Assembly: GCF_001280085.1 (NCBI RefSeq) | Contig: NZ_LGED01000201.1 | Location: forward strand, 30,726 to 94,725 | DNA length: 64,000 bases | Source: Saccharothrix sp. NRRL B-16348 | Lineage (GTDB): Bacteria > Actinomycetota > Actinomycetes > Mycobacteriales > Pseudonocardiaceae | Direction of reading: 5' to 3' | Part shown: positions 8,365-17,066 of the stretch, piece by piece | Numbering within the stretch: position 1 is the first letter of the stretch | Layout of the letters: each line of letters starts with the position of its first letter | Position numbers and translations under genes: made by a program | The notes under the pieces: generated by a model | What the model saw: the letters and a program-made list of their open reading frames with translations, nothing else | Database searches by the model: none | What the model was told of the DNA's origin: nothing

Positions 8365-8736
8365 CTAGAAGTCCGGGCACGTGGTGATGTCCTCGGCGTC
8401 GCAGCCCATCGCGTGTTCCAGCACGGACAGCGATGCCTGGAGCGAGGCGATCCGCTCGGCCAGCCGGTCGTGGTGCTCGCGGTAGAGCGCGCGGCGGGTC
8501 AAGCGGTCGGCGGTGGCGGCGAACAGCAGGCGGATCTGGTCCAGGCCGAGCCCCGCGTCCTTGGCGAGCAGGATCATCGCGATCCGCGCCTCGTCCGCCG
8601 GACCGTACCGCCGCCGGCCGTTCGCCTGGCGGCGCGGGTCGAGCAGGCCCACGTCCTCCCAGTGCCGCAGCACGTGCGTGGCCAGCCCGAACCGGTCGGC
8701 CAGCGTGCCGATCGACATCTCCTCGCTTGACTTCAT
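8365..8736 (-). CDS. MerR-family transcriptional regulator
   Basis: 123 residues: MSIGTLADRFGLATHVLRHW is the MerR HTH, RRRYGPADEARI the wing, then a long coiled helix and a short Cys-containing end (GCDAEDITTCPDF). Start is either ATG at 8736 (inside a perfect palindrome, leaderless) or ATG at 8718 directly behind GAGGAG. An amber TAG ends it, but the same frame would continue nine more codons (AKVAARLPD) to a TGA, so the family's usual C-terminus may have been trimmed by a point mutation. Divergent from a methyltransferase gene. Confidence 0.85.
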   Translation of the reverse strand: MKSSEEMSIGTLADRFGLATHVLRHWEDVGLLDPRRQANGRRRYGPADEARIAMILLAKDAGLGLDQIRLLFAATADRLTRRALYREHHDRLAERIASLQASLSVLEHAMGCDAEDITTCPDF

Positions 8737-8749
8737 GTCGACATGAAGT
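8730..8749. promoter_or_regulatory. Perfect 20-bp palindrome between MerR and methyltransferase genes
   Basis: ACTTCATGTCGACATGAAGT is fully self-complementary. It overlaps the first possible start codon of the MerR gene; a TTGACA (minus strand, 8772-8767) lies about 17 bases upstream of it and could be the -35 element. This is the expected shape and place for the binding site of the adjacent MerR regulator, controlling itself and probably the divergent methyltransferase. Confidence 0.65.
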
Positions 8750-8803
8750 TGCACAGTCGGCGGTGTTGTCAACCACCGTCGTCGATCGTGCCGAGGAGCC
8801 CAC

Positions 8804-9367
8804 GTGTCCGAACACCCGCCCACCAGCTACTTCGACCGGAAGCGCAGTGCGTCCTACGAGCGGCGGGCGACCCGTCTGCTGGGCGGCCTGTACCGGCGGG
8901 TCGCCTCCGACGTCGCCGCGCTCGCACCGCCCGGCGCGGTGGTGCTCGACGTCGGCACCGGTCCCGGACGGCTGCTGCACGCGGTGGCGGCGCGTCGTGC
9001 GGACCTGGTGCTGGGCGGTGTCGACCTGTCCGCCGACATGGTGGAGATCGCCAACGCCCGTGCGGGCGCTTGGTCGTCGCGCATCACGTTCCAGGCCGCC
9101 GATGTGGCGTCGCTGCCGTACTCGGACGACAGCGTGGACGTGGTCGTGTCGACGTTGAGCATGCACGAGTGGCCGGACCAGCGGCGTGCGGTGGCCGAGC
9201 TGCGTCGGGTGCTGCGGCCCGGCGGCGTCCTGCTGGTGTACGACATCCGCTTCGCCCGGGTGGACCGCGAGTCGTTCTCGGGGTTCGTCGGCGTCCGCCG
9301 TGTGCCGGTGCGCCTGAGGTGGTGGCCGGTGGCGTTGTTCGCGAGAGTCACCGCGACCGTCAGCTGA
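8804..9367 (+). CDS. Class I SAM-dependent methyltransferase
   Basis: 187 residues. Motif I is VLDVGTGPGRLL (around residues 48-59), motif II acidic LGGVDLSADMVEIA, then AADVASLPYSDDSVDVVVS and VLRPGGVLLVYD, all as in the Methyltransf_11/25 family. GTG at 8804 has GAGGAG six bases upstream. The C-terminus is short and basic, without an obvious extra substrate domain. Divergent from the MerR gene, which probably regulates it. Substrate unknown. Confidence 0.85.
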   Translation: MSEHPPTSYFDRKRSASYERRATRLLGGLYRRVASDVAALAPPGAVVLDVGTGPGRLLHAVAARRADLVLGGVDLSADMVEIANARAGAWSSRITFQAADVASLPYSDDSVDVVVSTLSMHEWPDQRRAVAELRRVLRPGGVLLVYDIRFARVDRESFSGFVGVRRVPVRLRWWPVALFARVTATVS

Positions 9368-9576
9368 CCCCGGCTGGTGTCACCCGAACGAGGGGTTCCC
9401 GGGCCGGCCCGGATCCGTGCCTCTCCGGTGGGCGGCCTGCACTGCTCCCGGGAAGTGCCGCTGCCACTGACGTGCCTGTGAGCTGCGGATTTGGGCGGGT
9501 GCGAGTACGGTCGGGTGACGCAGCGGGTTGAGTCAGCAGCCACTGCCTTCTTCGACCCCCGAGGAGGCTGCGGGCC

Positions 9577-9981
9577 GTGAAAACCGAACCTTTCGGCCAC
9601 TCGTTCAGGGTGGACCGCCAAGTCCACGGCTATGCCGTCGTGGTCCGCGTCGCCGGCGAGGTCGACGCGATGACCGTCCGCGAGCTGAAACACGAGATCG
9701 CCGTCGGTTTGGCCCTGGCCACCCCGCCCGCCCCGGTCGTGGTGGATCTCAGCGAGGTGGAGTTCTTCGCCGCCGCGGGCCTGAACGAACTCCACCGCGG
9801 TCACCTGGCGGCCAAGGCGGCCGGCGTGCAACTGCGCGTGGTGGCCAGCCACCGTCACGTCCTGCGACCGTTCGAGATCAGCGGCCTGGACCAGGAGATC
9901 ACGCCGTGCCCGACGCTGGCCGAAGCCCTGGTCGTGCACACACCCAAGGGTGTACGCCGCTTCGCCCTGCGTGGCACCTGA
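9577..9981 (+). CDS. STAS-domain protein (anti-sigma factor antagonist-like)
   Basis: 134 residues; residues 15-115 form a STAS domain with VVVRVAGEVDAMTVRELKHEI and VVVDLSEVEFFAAAGLNEL. In SpoIIAA/RsbV the regulated serine lies in D-S-S-G; here the equivalent segment is AAAG (Ala66 at that position), so it cannot be phosphorylated in the classical way and may be constitutively active or have another role. GTG start with GAGGAG at 9561-9566. No anti-sigma kinase or sigma factor is adjacent, so its partner is unknown. Cytosolic. Confidence 0.8.
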   Translation: MKTEPFGHSFRVDRQVHGYAVVVRVAGEVDAMTVRELKHEIAVGLALATPPAPVVVDLSEVEFFAAAGLNELHRGHLAAKAAGVQLRVVASHRHVLRPFEISGLDQEITPCPTLAEALVVHTPKGVRRFALRGT

Positions 9982-10077
9982 CCAAGCCCCACCCGGCGTG
10001 AGCCGCCCGGACTCGACCATGCGGTCCGGGACCGGAACCGCCCACGGGCGACCGTGCTCCGGCTGTACCGTTTGGCC

Positions 10078-10576
10078 ATGTCCGGTGGGGGTTTCGTCGA
10101 GGTCACTCCCGTCGGTCGCGGCTCGAACCCGGTGTGGCGACTGATTAGCGTCGTCATCCTGGCCACCGGCCCGGTGATCGCGGCCTGCGGCTACTTCGAC
10201 GGCGGCACCGAATCGCTCCAGCTGTACGTGGGTGGGGCCCTGTCACTGTTCCTGGTGCCGATCGGGATCGGCGCGTGGCGGGCCACCACCCGCGCCCAGC
10301 GGCGGCTGCTGAGGCTCGAAGCCGTGGGCCTGCCCGCGACGGGCGAGGTCGTCACGTCCCAGAGCGACGGCGGCGAGATGCCCAACGTGATCCTCACCGT
10401 GCGGATCAGCGGCCCCCACGTCCCACCGTTCGCCACCACCGTCACCACCCGCCCCGGCCCGGGCACCAAGCCCGGGAGCAGGCTGACGGTGCTGGTCGAC
10501 CCCGGACGACGGCACGTTCCTGATCCGCGACTTCGACGACGCCGACTTCACCCCGGACCCGCGCGACGACGGGTGA
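10078..10576 (+). pseudogene. DUF3592-like membrane protein with a one-base frameshift
   Basis: The frame from ATG 10078 gives two membrane segments (about residues 20-40 and 48-66) and a beta domain ending RLTVLVDP, typical of DUF3592-like proteins. After VDP (10503) the frame turns into an Arg-rich tail running into the IS remnant. Removing one base in CCCGGAC (10501-10507) restores DDGTFLIRDFDDADFTPD and a stop at 10574-10576, a far more natural ending. Either a real single-base insertion or a sequencing error. Role unknown. Confidence 0.65.
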
Positions 10577-11600
10577 CCTGGGTGTGCCGACGGCCGTCGT
10601 CTAGGTGTTCTGTCCTGTGGGGTTGGGGACGCGGGGGCGGTTGGTTGACCGTCGAGTGCGGTGTGGCCGCGGTGGTGGTTGTAGGTGTGTAGCCAGTTTC
10701 GACCTTGCCGTTGGTCTGGGAACGGTAGGGGCGGGTGCGTTTGTGGGTGGTGCCCGACTGGGCGAGGGAGTCGCGCCACAGGTGTGAGCGGTAGCAGGAG
10801 CCGTTGTCGGTCAATACCCGCTCGACCGCCACCCCTGCCGCCAGGAAGAACGCCTGTGCCCTGGTCCAACGCGGCCGTGGACCGTGCGGGCCGGTCCGGG
10901 TCGCGGTGGGCGGAGCTGTTGCGTCTATAGGTCTCCCGGCCGTGCACACGGTGGCCGCAGCCGTCGGGGATGTTGCCCAGCTTCTTGATGTCGACGTGGA
11001 CCAGGTCGTCCGGTGCGGCGTGTTGGTAGCGGCGCACCGGCCCGGCGGTGGCCCGGTCCAGATGCGCTAGCCGGGCCAGACCGAAACGGCGCAGCACCCG
11101 GTGCACCGTGGAGGGATTCAAGTCGAGCAGGTAGGCGATGCGGGCCGGACCCCACCGGTGGCCAGGCGGACCTTGACGATCCTGCGCTCGCACCGGGTGG
11201 GCAGGCGACGCGGGCTGTGACCTGCCTGCGGGTGCGGGTGGGGCTGCCGTCGGGATCGGGCACGACGGCCCAGGAGACGGGGACGGCTGGAACGGTCGCC
11301 CATGCCCGCCTGTCCCAGCCGCCGGTAACGCTCCGCCCAGCGGGCCGCGGTGGTCGGCGAGACCTGGAACCGCTCGGCGGCCCGCCGCAGCGGCCAGCCC
11401 TCGTCCACGACACACCTGGCAAGGCGTAGCCGCCCCAGCTTGGCCAGGGTGCGTAAGCGTGGGACACGAGGGCCTCCGTGGGCTCGGTGTAGACGTCGCA
11501 ATCCACACCAGTCCTGGGGCCCTCCCTCGTTTCAGCATCATCCGGCTACATGTCGGACCGCCCACAACCTCCCAGGGCAGTACATCTATGACTCGGTGGG
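10577..11600. mobile_element. IS481-family insertion sequence remnant
   Basis: The decayed transposase occupies most of this segment. A short plus-strand stretch near 11553-11582 reads RTAHNLPGQYI, reminiscent of the C-terminal NLxGQY signature of IS481 transposases, so a second, almost erased copy in the other orientation may be present. No target duplication could be identified. Confidence 0.5.
10601..11467 (-). pseudogene. Decayed IS481-type transposase
   Basis: Pieces of one IS481-like transposase are found in order but in different frames: VSHAYA (GTG at 11467), LAKLGRLRLARCVVDEGWPLRRAAERFQVSPTT (N-terminal HTH), ARIAYLLDLNPSTVHRVLRR, DDLVHVDIKKLGNIPDG, then VERVLTDNGSCYRSHLW, HKRTRPYRSQTNGKVE, YNHHRGHTAL and RVPNPTGQNT with a TAG at 10603-10601. 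The segment that should carry the first catalytic Asp (DHSRLAY) is missing, and a further stretch is deleted after NGKVE. Clearly inactive. Terminal repeats could not be placed. Confidence 0.8.
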
Positions 11601-11865
11601 AGTTCTGCGAGTGTCTGACGCGGCGGACGGCGGCGGTGCCGGGGATGGGACCACCGATTGGCTGCGCCGGTAAGGGGATCCCGGTCGGCAACGGACCCTG
11701 CGCCCACGGCCGCGGCAACGAGCTGAACATGAAGGTGCCCCCTGGTGTGCTGGATCGTTTCATCGCCGGGCCATTGAGGCTGGGGTGGGTCGTGGGTCGG
11801 TCGTGGTGATTTCCAGGGGCGCGTGGTTGCGGTGGGAGGTAGCTCGGTCGTGTGGTGCAGGTGGG
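11468..11865. other. Gene-free stretch
   Basis: About 400 bases next to the IS remnant. Frames here are short, lack family resemblance and show no consistent codon bias. Apart from the possible NLPGQYI transposase scar described with the mobile element I see nothing in it. Confidence 0.5.
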
Positions 11866-12567
11866 TCAGCCCAGGGTGCTCACGTAGGCCAGGGCGCCCA
11901 GGGCGGGGATGGTGGTGAGGGTCAGGAGAACGGACTTGCGGCTGGGGCGGGGGCCGTCGAGCGCTTGGCGGAGGCCGGTCGGGAGGAAGGCGGCGCAGAG
12001 GCCCGCCACCGCGATGACCGACGTGATCTCGGTGCCCTTCAGCACGCCCAGCGGCAGCAGGCACATCGCGGCCAGGGCGGTGGCGCGGACCGGGCCCAGC
12101 ACGCGGCTGCGGTAGGCCGCGAACGCCAGCACCAGCCAGCCGAACGGGATGGTGAACGAGAGGAAGCTGAACAGGTGTAAGTCCTGGTAGGACTGGCCGA
12201 CGAGGTCGGTCGCGAACTCGGCTCCCTGCCGTCTCACCAAGCCGTGCGCGGCCTGGTCGACGCCGGCGTGGAACGTCCGTTCGAACAGACCCACCAGGAC
12301 CAGCGCCGCCGCCCACGCCGCCAACACCGGGCGGGTGCTGCCGATCCGGTTGGCCAACGCGATCACCGCGGGGGCGAGCAGCACGGTGCCGGCGATCACC
12401 GAGGTGTGCGCCGCGGTCATCAGGGCAGGCTGCTCGGCGACGGCGGCCAACTGCTGCGGGAAGAAGTAGTGGAACGGCCACCGCAGCAGCGTCCCCACTA
12501 GCAGCAGCAACGGGCCGAGGATCATCGCTCCGGCGCCGATCCACCGGCCGGGGAAGGTGTAGGTCAT
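11866..12567 (-). CDS. Six-TM integral membrane protein, function unknown
   Basis: 233 residues with about six hydrophobic segments (roughly 10-28, 50-72, 80-98, 130-152, 160-180, 212-230) and a Leu/Ala-rich composition. A loop after TM3 contains ERTFHAGVDQAAHGL, the only polar-rich stretch. The ATG at 12567 gives a natural signal-anchor start (GRWIGAGAMILGPLLLLVG). I do not recognise a characterised family; DUF4386-type proteins share this architecture. The gene stands alone, with the IS scar downstream. Confidence 0.75.
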   Translation of the reverse strand: MTYTFPGRWIGAGAMILGPLLLLVGTLLRWPFHYFFPQQLAAVAEQPALMTAAHTSVIAGTVLLAPAVIALANRIGSTRPVLAAWAAALVLVGLFERTFHAGVDQAAHGLVRRQGAEFATDLVGQSYQDLHLFSFLSFTIPFGWLVLAFAAYRSRVLGPVRATALAAMCLLPLGVLKGTEITSVIAVAGLCAAFLPTGLRQALDGPRPSRKSVLLTLTTIPALGALAYVSTLG

Positions 12568-12627
12568 GGGGTAGACGTTCGCAGGGATGGGAGGGTGGCG
12601 GATCGGTCCAGGGTCCGGGGTTTGAGG

Positions 12628-13395
12628 TCAGACCACGGTCCTATGCCGCCGCACGAACGGGCGGTCGGCGGTCGGCACGTCGTCGATCGGCCCGGCCGCG
12701 CGCAGCACCACGTCGAGCGCCCGCGCCGGATCGGACATGTAGACCTGGCTGAACCACGCCATGTTCGCCTCCACCACGACCACCGCCGCACGCGGGTCGT
12801 CCGGCGGACCGGTCAGCCCGACGTCCACCACGACCGCGCCGGGCAACCCGGGCAACGCGGCGGCGAACGAGCGCACCCGCGCCGCCGACGCGCACGAGTC
12901 GAGCGGCGCCGGGTCCAACCGGCCCCACGTCGCGTACCTCGAGCCCGCGCGCACCTCCCCGTCCAGCACGAACAGCCGGAACTCGGCGGCGAACTCGACC
13001 ACCTCGCTCACCAGCACCGCTGTGTCGCCCGGCAGGTCCGCAGGCAACTCGCCACCGTGGTCGTACACCCGAGCGGCGAAGCTCTTGCTCGCAGGCGGCT
13101 TCACGAACGCCCGCCCGGACCCGAGACGAGCCTCGGCCAGCGTCGTTGCACGGATCCGCCGGCCGACCAACTCCCACGGCAGCCCGGGCAGCCAGTCGTC
13201 GGCCGGTTCGAGCAGGCCGAGGCCCAGCTCCGCGGCGACGCGATCGGCGAACAACGGCCCGCCGTAGTAGTGCACCGGCCCCGCCGGAACGGCCGACACC
13301 GCGGACACGACGGCCAGCCCGCGATCGACCGCCGCACGCGCGAGCGGCCCGACCGTGGGCAACACCGGGGGAGGCACGAACAAGGATCCGGTCAT
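12628..13395 (-). CDS. ATP-grasp domain protein (DUF4343-like)
   Basis: 255 residues. GRAFVKPPASKSFAARVY looks like the ATP-grasp lysine region, VLVSEVVEFAAEFRLFVLDG the hinge and adenine-binding strand, and VVVVEANMAWF the metal-binding Glu-x-Asn element near the C-terminus. Such proteins ligate a carboxylate to an amine or thiol; substrate unknown. ATG at 13395 chosen; a GTG lies three codons upstream. No signal peptide. Divergent from the downstream GNAT gene, with about 110 bases between them. Confidence 0.75.
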   Translation of the reverse strand: MTGSLFVPPPVLPTVGPLARAAVDRGLAVVSAVSAVPAGPVHYYGGPLFADRVAAELGLGLLEPADDWLPGLPWELVGRRIRATTLAEARLGSGRAFVKPPASKSFAARVYDHGGELPADLPGDTAVLVSEVVEFAAEFRLFVLDGEVRAGSRYATWGRLDPAPLDSCASAARVRSFAAALPGLPGAVVVDVGLTGPPDDPRAAVVVVEANMAWFSQVYMSDPARALDVVLRAAGPIDDVPTADRPFVRRHRTVV

Positions 13396-13504
13396 GGTGC
13401 GCACATCGTGCGGAACACCAGGCCGGGCCGTCGAACGATTACTTGCCCACGGCGACGGATGTGCGCCACCAACGCGGGCCCGAGCGGCTCCGTACGCTTC
13501 GCTC

Positions 13505-13897
13505 GTGATCGACTACGAGTGGCGTGGCCCGTTCGAGAACCCCGAGGTCAACGCACTGCACGCGGAGGGCTTCGACCACCGGGTCCTGGACGACGACTGG
13601 TGGGGCCAAGTCACGCGGCACAGCCTGGGCTGGGTCACCGCACGCCGCGACGGCGCCCTGGTCGGGTTCGTCAACGTCGCCTGGGACGGCTCGATCCACG
13701 CGTTCATCCTCGACACCCTCGTCACCGGCGCCGAGCGCCGTCAGGGCGTCGGACGGCAACTCGTCGCCACGGCCGCGGACCGCGCGCGAGCCGCCGGCTG
13801 CGAATGGCTGCACGTCGACTTCGACGACGACCTGGAGCCGTTCTACCTCGAGAGCTGCGGTTTCCGGCCGACCAAAGCCGGCCTCATCGCCCTGTGA
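13505..13897 (+). CDS. GNAT-family N-acetyltransferase
   Basis: 130 residues, one GNAT domain. LVTGAERRQGVGRQLVATAA contains the acetyl-CoA pyrophosphate loop (RxxGxG/A as RRQGVG), preceded by strand beta4 IHAFILDTLV and followed by WLHVDFDDDLEPFYLESCGF, the usual beta5 and C-terminal FYxxxGF. The GTG at 13505 is the most likely start, as translation further upstream is Arg/Thr-rich noise. Acceptor unknown; possibly a small amine or a protein N-terminus. Confidence 0.85.
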   Translation: MIDYEWRGPFENPEVNALHAEGFDHRVLDDDWWGQVTRHSLGWVTARRDGALVGFVNVAWDGSIHAFILDTLVTGAERRQGVGRQLVATAADRARAAGCEWLHVDFDDDLEPFYLESCGFRPTKAGLIAL

Positions 13898-13970
13898 ACG
13901 ACCGGGGTGACCGCGTGTAGCTCGCCCCTGCACGGGTAGTCGGCGTGAGACTGCCGACGAGGAGGAGCAC

Positions 13971-16241
13971 GTGGACGCGTTCAAGCCGGCCAAGGTCGTG
14001 AAGGAAGCCCTCGACAAGGCCGTGGAGAAGGTCGCCGACCTGGTCACGCCGCCGATCCCGGGCACGCCGGGCAGCGCGCCGCCCCCGCTCGACCCGCCGA
14101 ACGAGCCGCAGGGGCCGCTGCCGCGCAAGCCGGACCAGGCATCACCCCAGACGCGGACCGCGACCGGTGCGGAGACCGGCGCCGCGGCGGACGCGCGGGA
14201 GCAGCAGGGCGAGTACCTGACCACGTCGACGGGCGTGCGCCTGTACGACACCGACCACTCGCTCAAGGCCGGCGCGCGCGGCCCGACCCTGCTGCAGGAC
14301 CACCACCTGCGCGAGAAGATCACCCATTTCGACCACGAACGCATTCCCGAACGGGTGGTTCACGCGCGGGGCGCCGCGGTGCACGGTGTCTTCGTCGGCT
14401 ACGGCAATGCCACGAACGTGTGCAAAGCCGGGTTCCTGGCCGAAGGCGTGACCACCCCGGTGTTCACCCGGTTCTCCACGGTCGTGGGTTCACGCGGCTC
14501 GGCGGACACGGTGCGTGACACGCGTGGTTTCGCCACGAAGTTCTACACCGACGAGGGCACGTTCGACCTGGTGGGCAACAACATCCCGGTGTTCTTCATC
14601 CAGGACGGCATCAAGTTCCCGGACATCATCCACGCCGCCAAGCCGCACCCGGACCGCGAGATCCCGCAGGCGCAGAGCGCGCACGACACGTTCTGGGACT
14701 TCGTGTCCACCCACACCGAGGCCACCCACCACGTGATGTGGCAGATGTCCGACCGCGCTGTGCCGCGGTCCTTCCGGATGATGGAGGGCTTCGGCGTCCA
14801 CACGTTCCGGCTGGTCAACGCGGAGGGGAAGACGTCGCTGGCCAAGTTCCACTGGAAGCCGAAGCTGGGCGTGCACTCCCTGCTGTGGGAGGAGGCGCAG
14901 CTGATCGCGGGCGTCGACCCCGACTTCCACCGGCGCGACCTGTTCGACGCGATCGAGTCGGGCGCGTTCCCTCAGTGGGAGCTGGGCCTGCAGGTCTTCC
15001 CGGACACCCCCGAGCAGACCTTCGAGGGCATCGACCTGCTCGACCCGACGAAGATCGTGCCGGAGGAGCTGGCGCCGGTGCAGCGGGTCGGCATGCTCAC
15101 GCTCAACCGCAACACCACCAACTTCTTCGCCGAGACCGAGCAGGTCGCCTTCCACGTCGGCCACCTGCCGCCGGGCATCGACGTGACCGACGACCCGCTG
15201 CTGCACGCGCGCCTGTTCTCCTACATCGACACGCAGCTCAGCAGGCTCGGCGGGCCCAACTTCAACCAGCTCCCGATCAACCGGCCGCACGCGCCGGTCA
15301 ACGACATGCTGCGCGACGGGTTCCACCAGCACGCCGTGCACAGCGGCGCGGCGCCGTACAAGCCGAACACGCTGGACGGCGCCTGCCCGTTCATGGCGGG
15401 CGTGGACACCGGCGCGTACGTGGAGGTCCCGCAGCCGGTGGTGGACGCGGTCAAGGAGCGCCGCGCGCCCGCGTCGTTCGCCGACCACTTCACCCAGCCG
15501 CGGCTGTTCTACCGGAGCCTGAGCCCGGTGGAGCGGGAGCACCTGGTCCGGGCGTTCACGTTCGAGCTGGGCAAGTGCTACGAGCAGGCCATCCGGGAAC
15601 GCGAGCTGCGCGTGCTCGCCAACGTGGACGCCGAGCTGTGCGCCCTGGTGGCCGCCGGCCTCGGGCTGCCCGCGCCGGAGGCCGTGAAGCCCGCCGCCGA
15701 GGTCGCGCCGAGCCCGGCGTTGTCGCAGGTCGGACAGGTGTGGCCGGCGGACGGTCGGCTGATCGGCATCGTCGTGGACGCGGACGACCCGGCGAGCCTC
15801 GACGGGCTGCACGCCCTGCGCCAGACGATCAGCGCGGGCGGCATGGTCCCGCTGGTCGTCGCCGCACGCGGCGGCGAGTTGGCGGACGGACTGGTGGCGC
15901 AGCGGACGTTCCTCACCGCCCGCTCGGTCGAGTTCGACGCGGTGCTGCTGGCCGCCGCGCCGCCGCCCGCACCGGACGCGGTGCCGAGCCGTGACGCCAA
16001 GGCGGGCGCGCCGGCCGCGACCGTGGACCCGCGCGTGGTGCTGCTGGTCCAGGAGTGCTACCGGCACGCCAAGGCGATCGGCGCGTGGGGCGCGGGCCGG
16101 ACCGCGCTGCTGGAGGCCGGGTGCGAGGCCGACGACCTCGGCGTCGTCGTCGGCGACGACCCGGCGGGCGTGGTCGGGCAGGTCGTGGAGCTGCTCGGCA
16201 CGCACCGGGTGTGGGACCGGTTCCCCGCGACGGTCGCCTGA
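13971..16241 (+). CDS. katE: Large-subunit (clade 2, HPII-like) catalase
   Basis: 756 residues. Residues about 80-560 are the catalase core: distal His131 (RVVHARGAAVHGVF), Asn203/204 in GNNIPVFFIQDGIKFPD and proximal haem ligand Tyr418 in RLFSYIDTQ. Residues about 590-756 form the extra C-terminal flavodoxin/class I glutamine amidotransferase-like domain diagnostic of large-subunit catalases. It decomposes H2O2 in the cytosol. GTG 13971 follows GAGGAGGAG. The first 80 residues are Pro/Gly-rich and probably flexible. A response regulator gene converges on it, 3 bases from its stop. Confidence 0.93.
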   Translation: MDAFKPAKVVKEALDKAVEKVADLVTPPIPGTPGSAPPPLDPPNEPQGPLPRKPDQASPQTRTATGAETGAAADAREQQGEYLTTSTGVRLYDTDHSLKAGARGPTLLQDHHLREKITHFDHERIPERVVHARGAAVHGVFVGYGNATNVCKAGFLAEGVTTPVFTRFSTVVGSRGSADTVRDTRGFATKFYTDEGTFDLVGNNIPVFFIQDGIKFPDIIHAAKPHPDREIPQAQSAHDTFWDFVSTHTEATHHVMWQMSDRAVPRSFRMMEGFGVHTFRLVNAEGKTSLAKFHWKPKLGVHSLLWEEAQLIAGVDPDFHRRDLFDAIESGAFPQWELGLQVFPDTPEQTFEGIDLLDPTKIVPEELAPVQRVGMLTLNRNTTNFFAETEQVAFHVGHLPPGIDVTDDPLLHARLFSYIDTQLSRLGGPNFNQLPINRPHAPVNDMLRDGFHQHAVHSGAAPYKPNTLDGACPFMAGVDTGAYVEVPQPVVDAVKERRAPASFADHFTQPRLFYRSLSPVEREHLVRAFTFELGKCYEQAIRERELRVLANVDAELCALVAAGLGLPAPEAVKPAAEVAPSPALSQVGQVWPADGRLIGIVVDADDPASLDGLHALRQTISAGGMVPLVVAARGGELADGLVAQRTFLTARSVEFDAVLLAAAPPPAPDAVPSRDAKAGAPAATVDPRVVLLVQECYRHAKAIGAWGAGRTALLEAGCEADDLGVVVGDDPAGVVGQVVELLGTHRVWDRFPATVA

Positions 16242-16244
16242 CGG

Positions 16245-16934
16245 TCACGTCCCGATCCGGTAGCCGGCGCCGCGGACGGTGACGATCAGCGCCGGGTCGT
16301 CCGGATCGCGCTCGACCTTGCGGCGCAGCCGGCGGATGTGGACGTCGAGCAGGCGCGTGTCGCCGAAGTAGTCGGAGGCCCAGACCCGGCGCACGAGCTG
16401 TTCGCGGGTGACGATCCGCCCGGCCGCGCCGGCGAGCTCGACGAGGAGCCGGAACTCGGTGCCGGTGAGGTGGATGCGCACGCCGTCGCGGTGGACGGTG
16501 CCGGTGTCGGTGCGGATGTCGAGGTCGCCGCAGCGCAGCACCTCGCCGCCCCGCAGTGCCTCGCCGCCCCGACCGGCACGTCTGAGCAGCGCCCGGATGC
16601 GGGCCGCGAGCACACCGGCGACCAGCGGCTTGGTCACGTAGTCGTCCGCGCCCGCCTCCAACCCGGCGATCACGTCGGCCGCGTCGGCACGCGCGGTCAC
16701 GATGATGATCGGCAGGTCGCCGCGCGCTCTGAGGGTGCGGCAGACGTCCAGCCCGTTGACACCGGGCAGGACCAGGTCCAGCAGCACCACGTCGAACCGG
16801 CCCGTCGACAGGAGGTCCAACGCGTCCTCCCCGGACGCGGCGCCGGTGACGGCGAAACCCTCGTCGCCGAGCGCGAAGCCGAGGGTCTGCCTGACGCGTT
16901 CGTCGTCTTCGACCAGCAGCACAGAGAAGTCCAT
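16245..16934 (-). CDS. OmpR/PhoB-family response regulator, orphan
   Basis: 229 residues. Receiver domain with acidic pocket Glu9-Asp10-Asp11, phospho-acceptor Asp53 (LLDLVLPG), Thr80 and Lys102 (TKPL); residues about 130-229 are a winged helix with TGTEFRLLVELA, the recognition segment LLDVHIRRLRRKVE and final VRGAGYRI. All phosphorylation residues are present. No histidine kinase is adjacent, so the partner sensor is elsewhere or absent. It converges on the catalase gene. Confidence 0.92.
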   Translation of the reverse strand: MDFSVLLVEDDERVRQTLGFALGDEGFAVTGAASGEDALDLLSTGRFDVVLLDLVLPGVNGLDVCRTLRARGDLPIIIVTARADAADVIAGLEAGADDYVTKPLVAGVLAARIRALLRRAGRGGEALRGGEVLRCGDLDIRTDTGTVHRDGVRIHLTGTEFRLLVELAGAAGRIVTREQLVRRVWASDYFGDTRLLDVHIRRLRRKVERDPDDPALIVTVRGAGYRIGT

Positions 16935-16992
16935 GGCGCCGGCGATCCTCCCAACCAGCCGCCACCCCGTCCGGAACGGGGTCCGCAGGACG

Positions 16993-17026
16993 CCGACCGG
17001 CCGCGGACGGCACCGCGGCCGGTCGG
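16993..17026. terminator. Strong hairpin downstream of the sugar dehydrogenase gene
   Basis: Perfect 14-base arms CCGACCGGCCGCGG and CCGCGGCCGGTCGG around a 6-base loop. It lies 41 bases beyond the stop of the minus-strand dehydrogenase gene and 59 bases upstream of the response regulator start, so it most likely terminates the former. No U-tract, as usual at this GC content. Confidence 0.7.
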
Positions 17027-17066
17027 TGCGGATCAGGCGCGGCTCAGCGCGTGAACCGGCCGTGCG

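Noticed and set aside
10243..11763. Single long minus-strand frame across the IS remnant
   Set aside because: It only strings together pieces of the decayed IS481 transposase in several frames with unrelated sequence at both ends.
14490..16205. Long minus-strand frame opposite the catalase
   Set aside because: Antisense shadow of the clearly recognised catalase.
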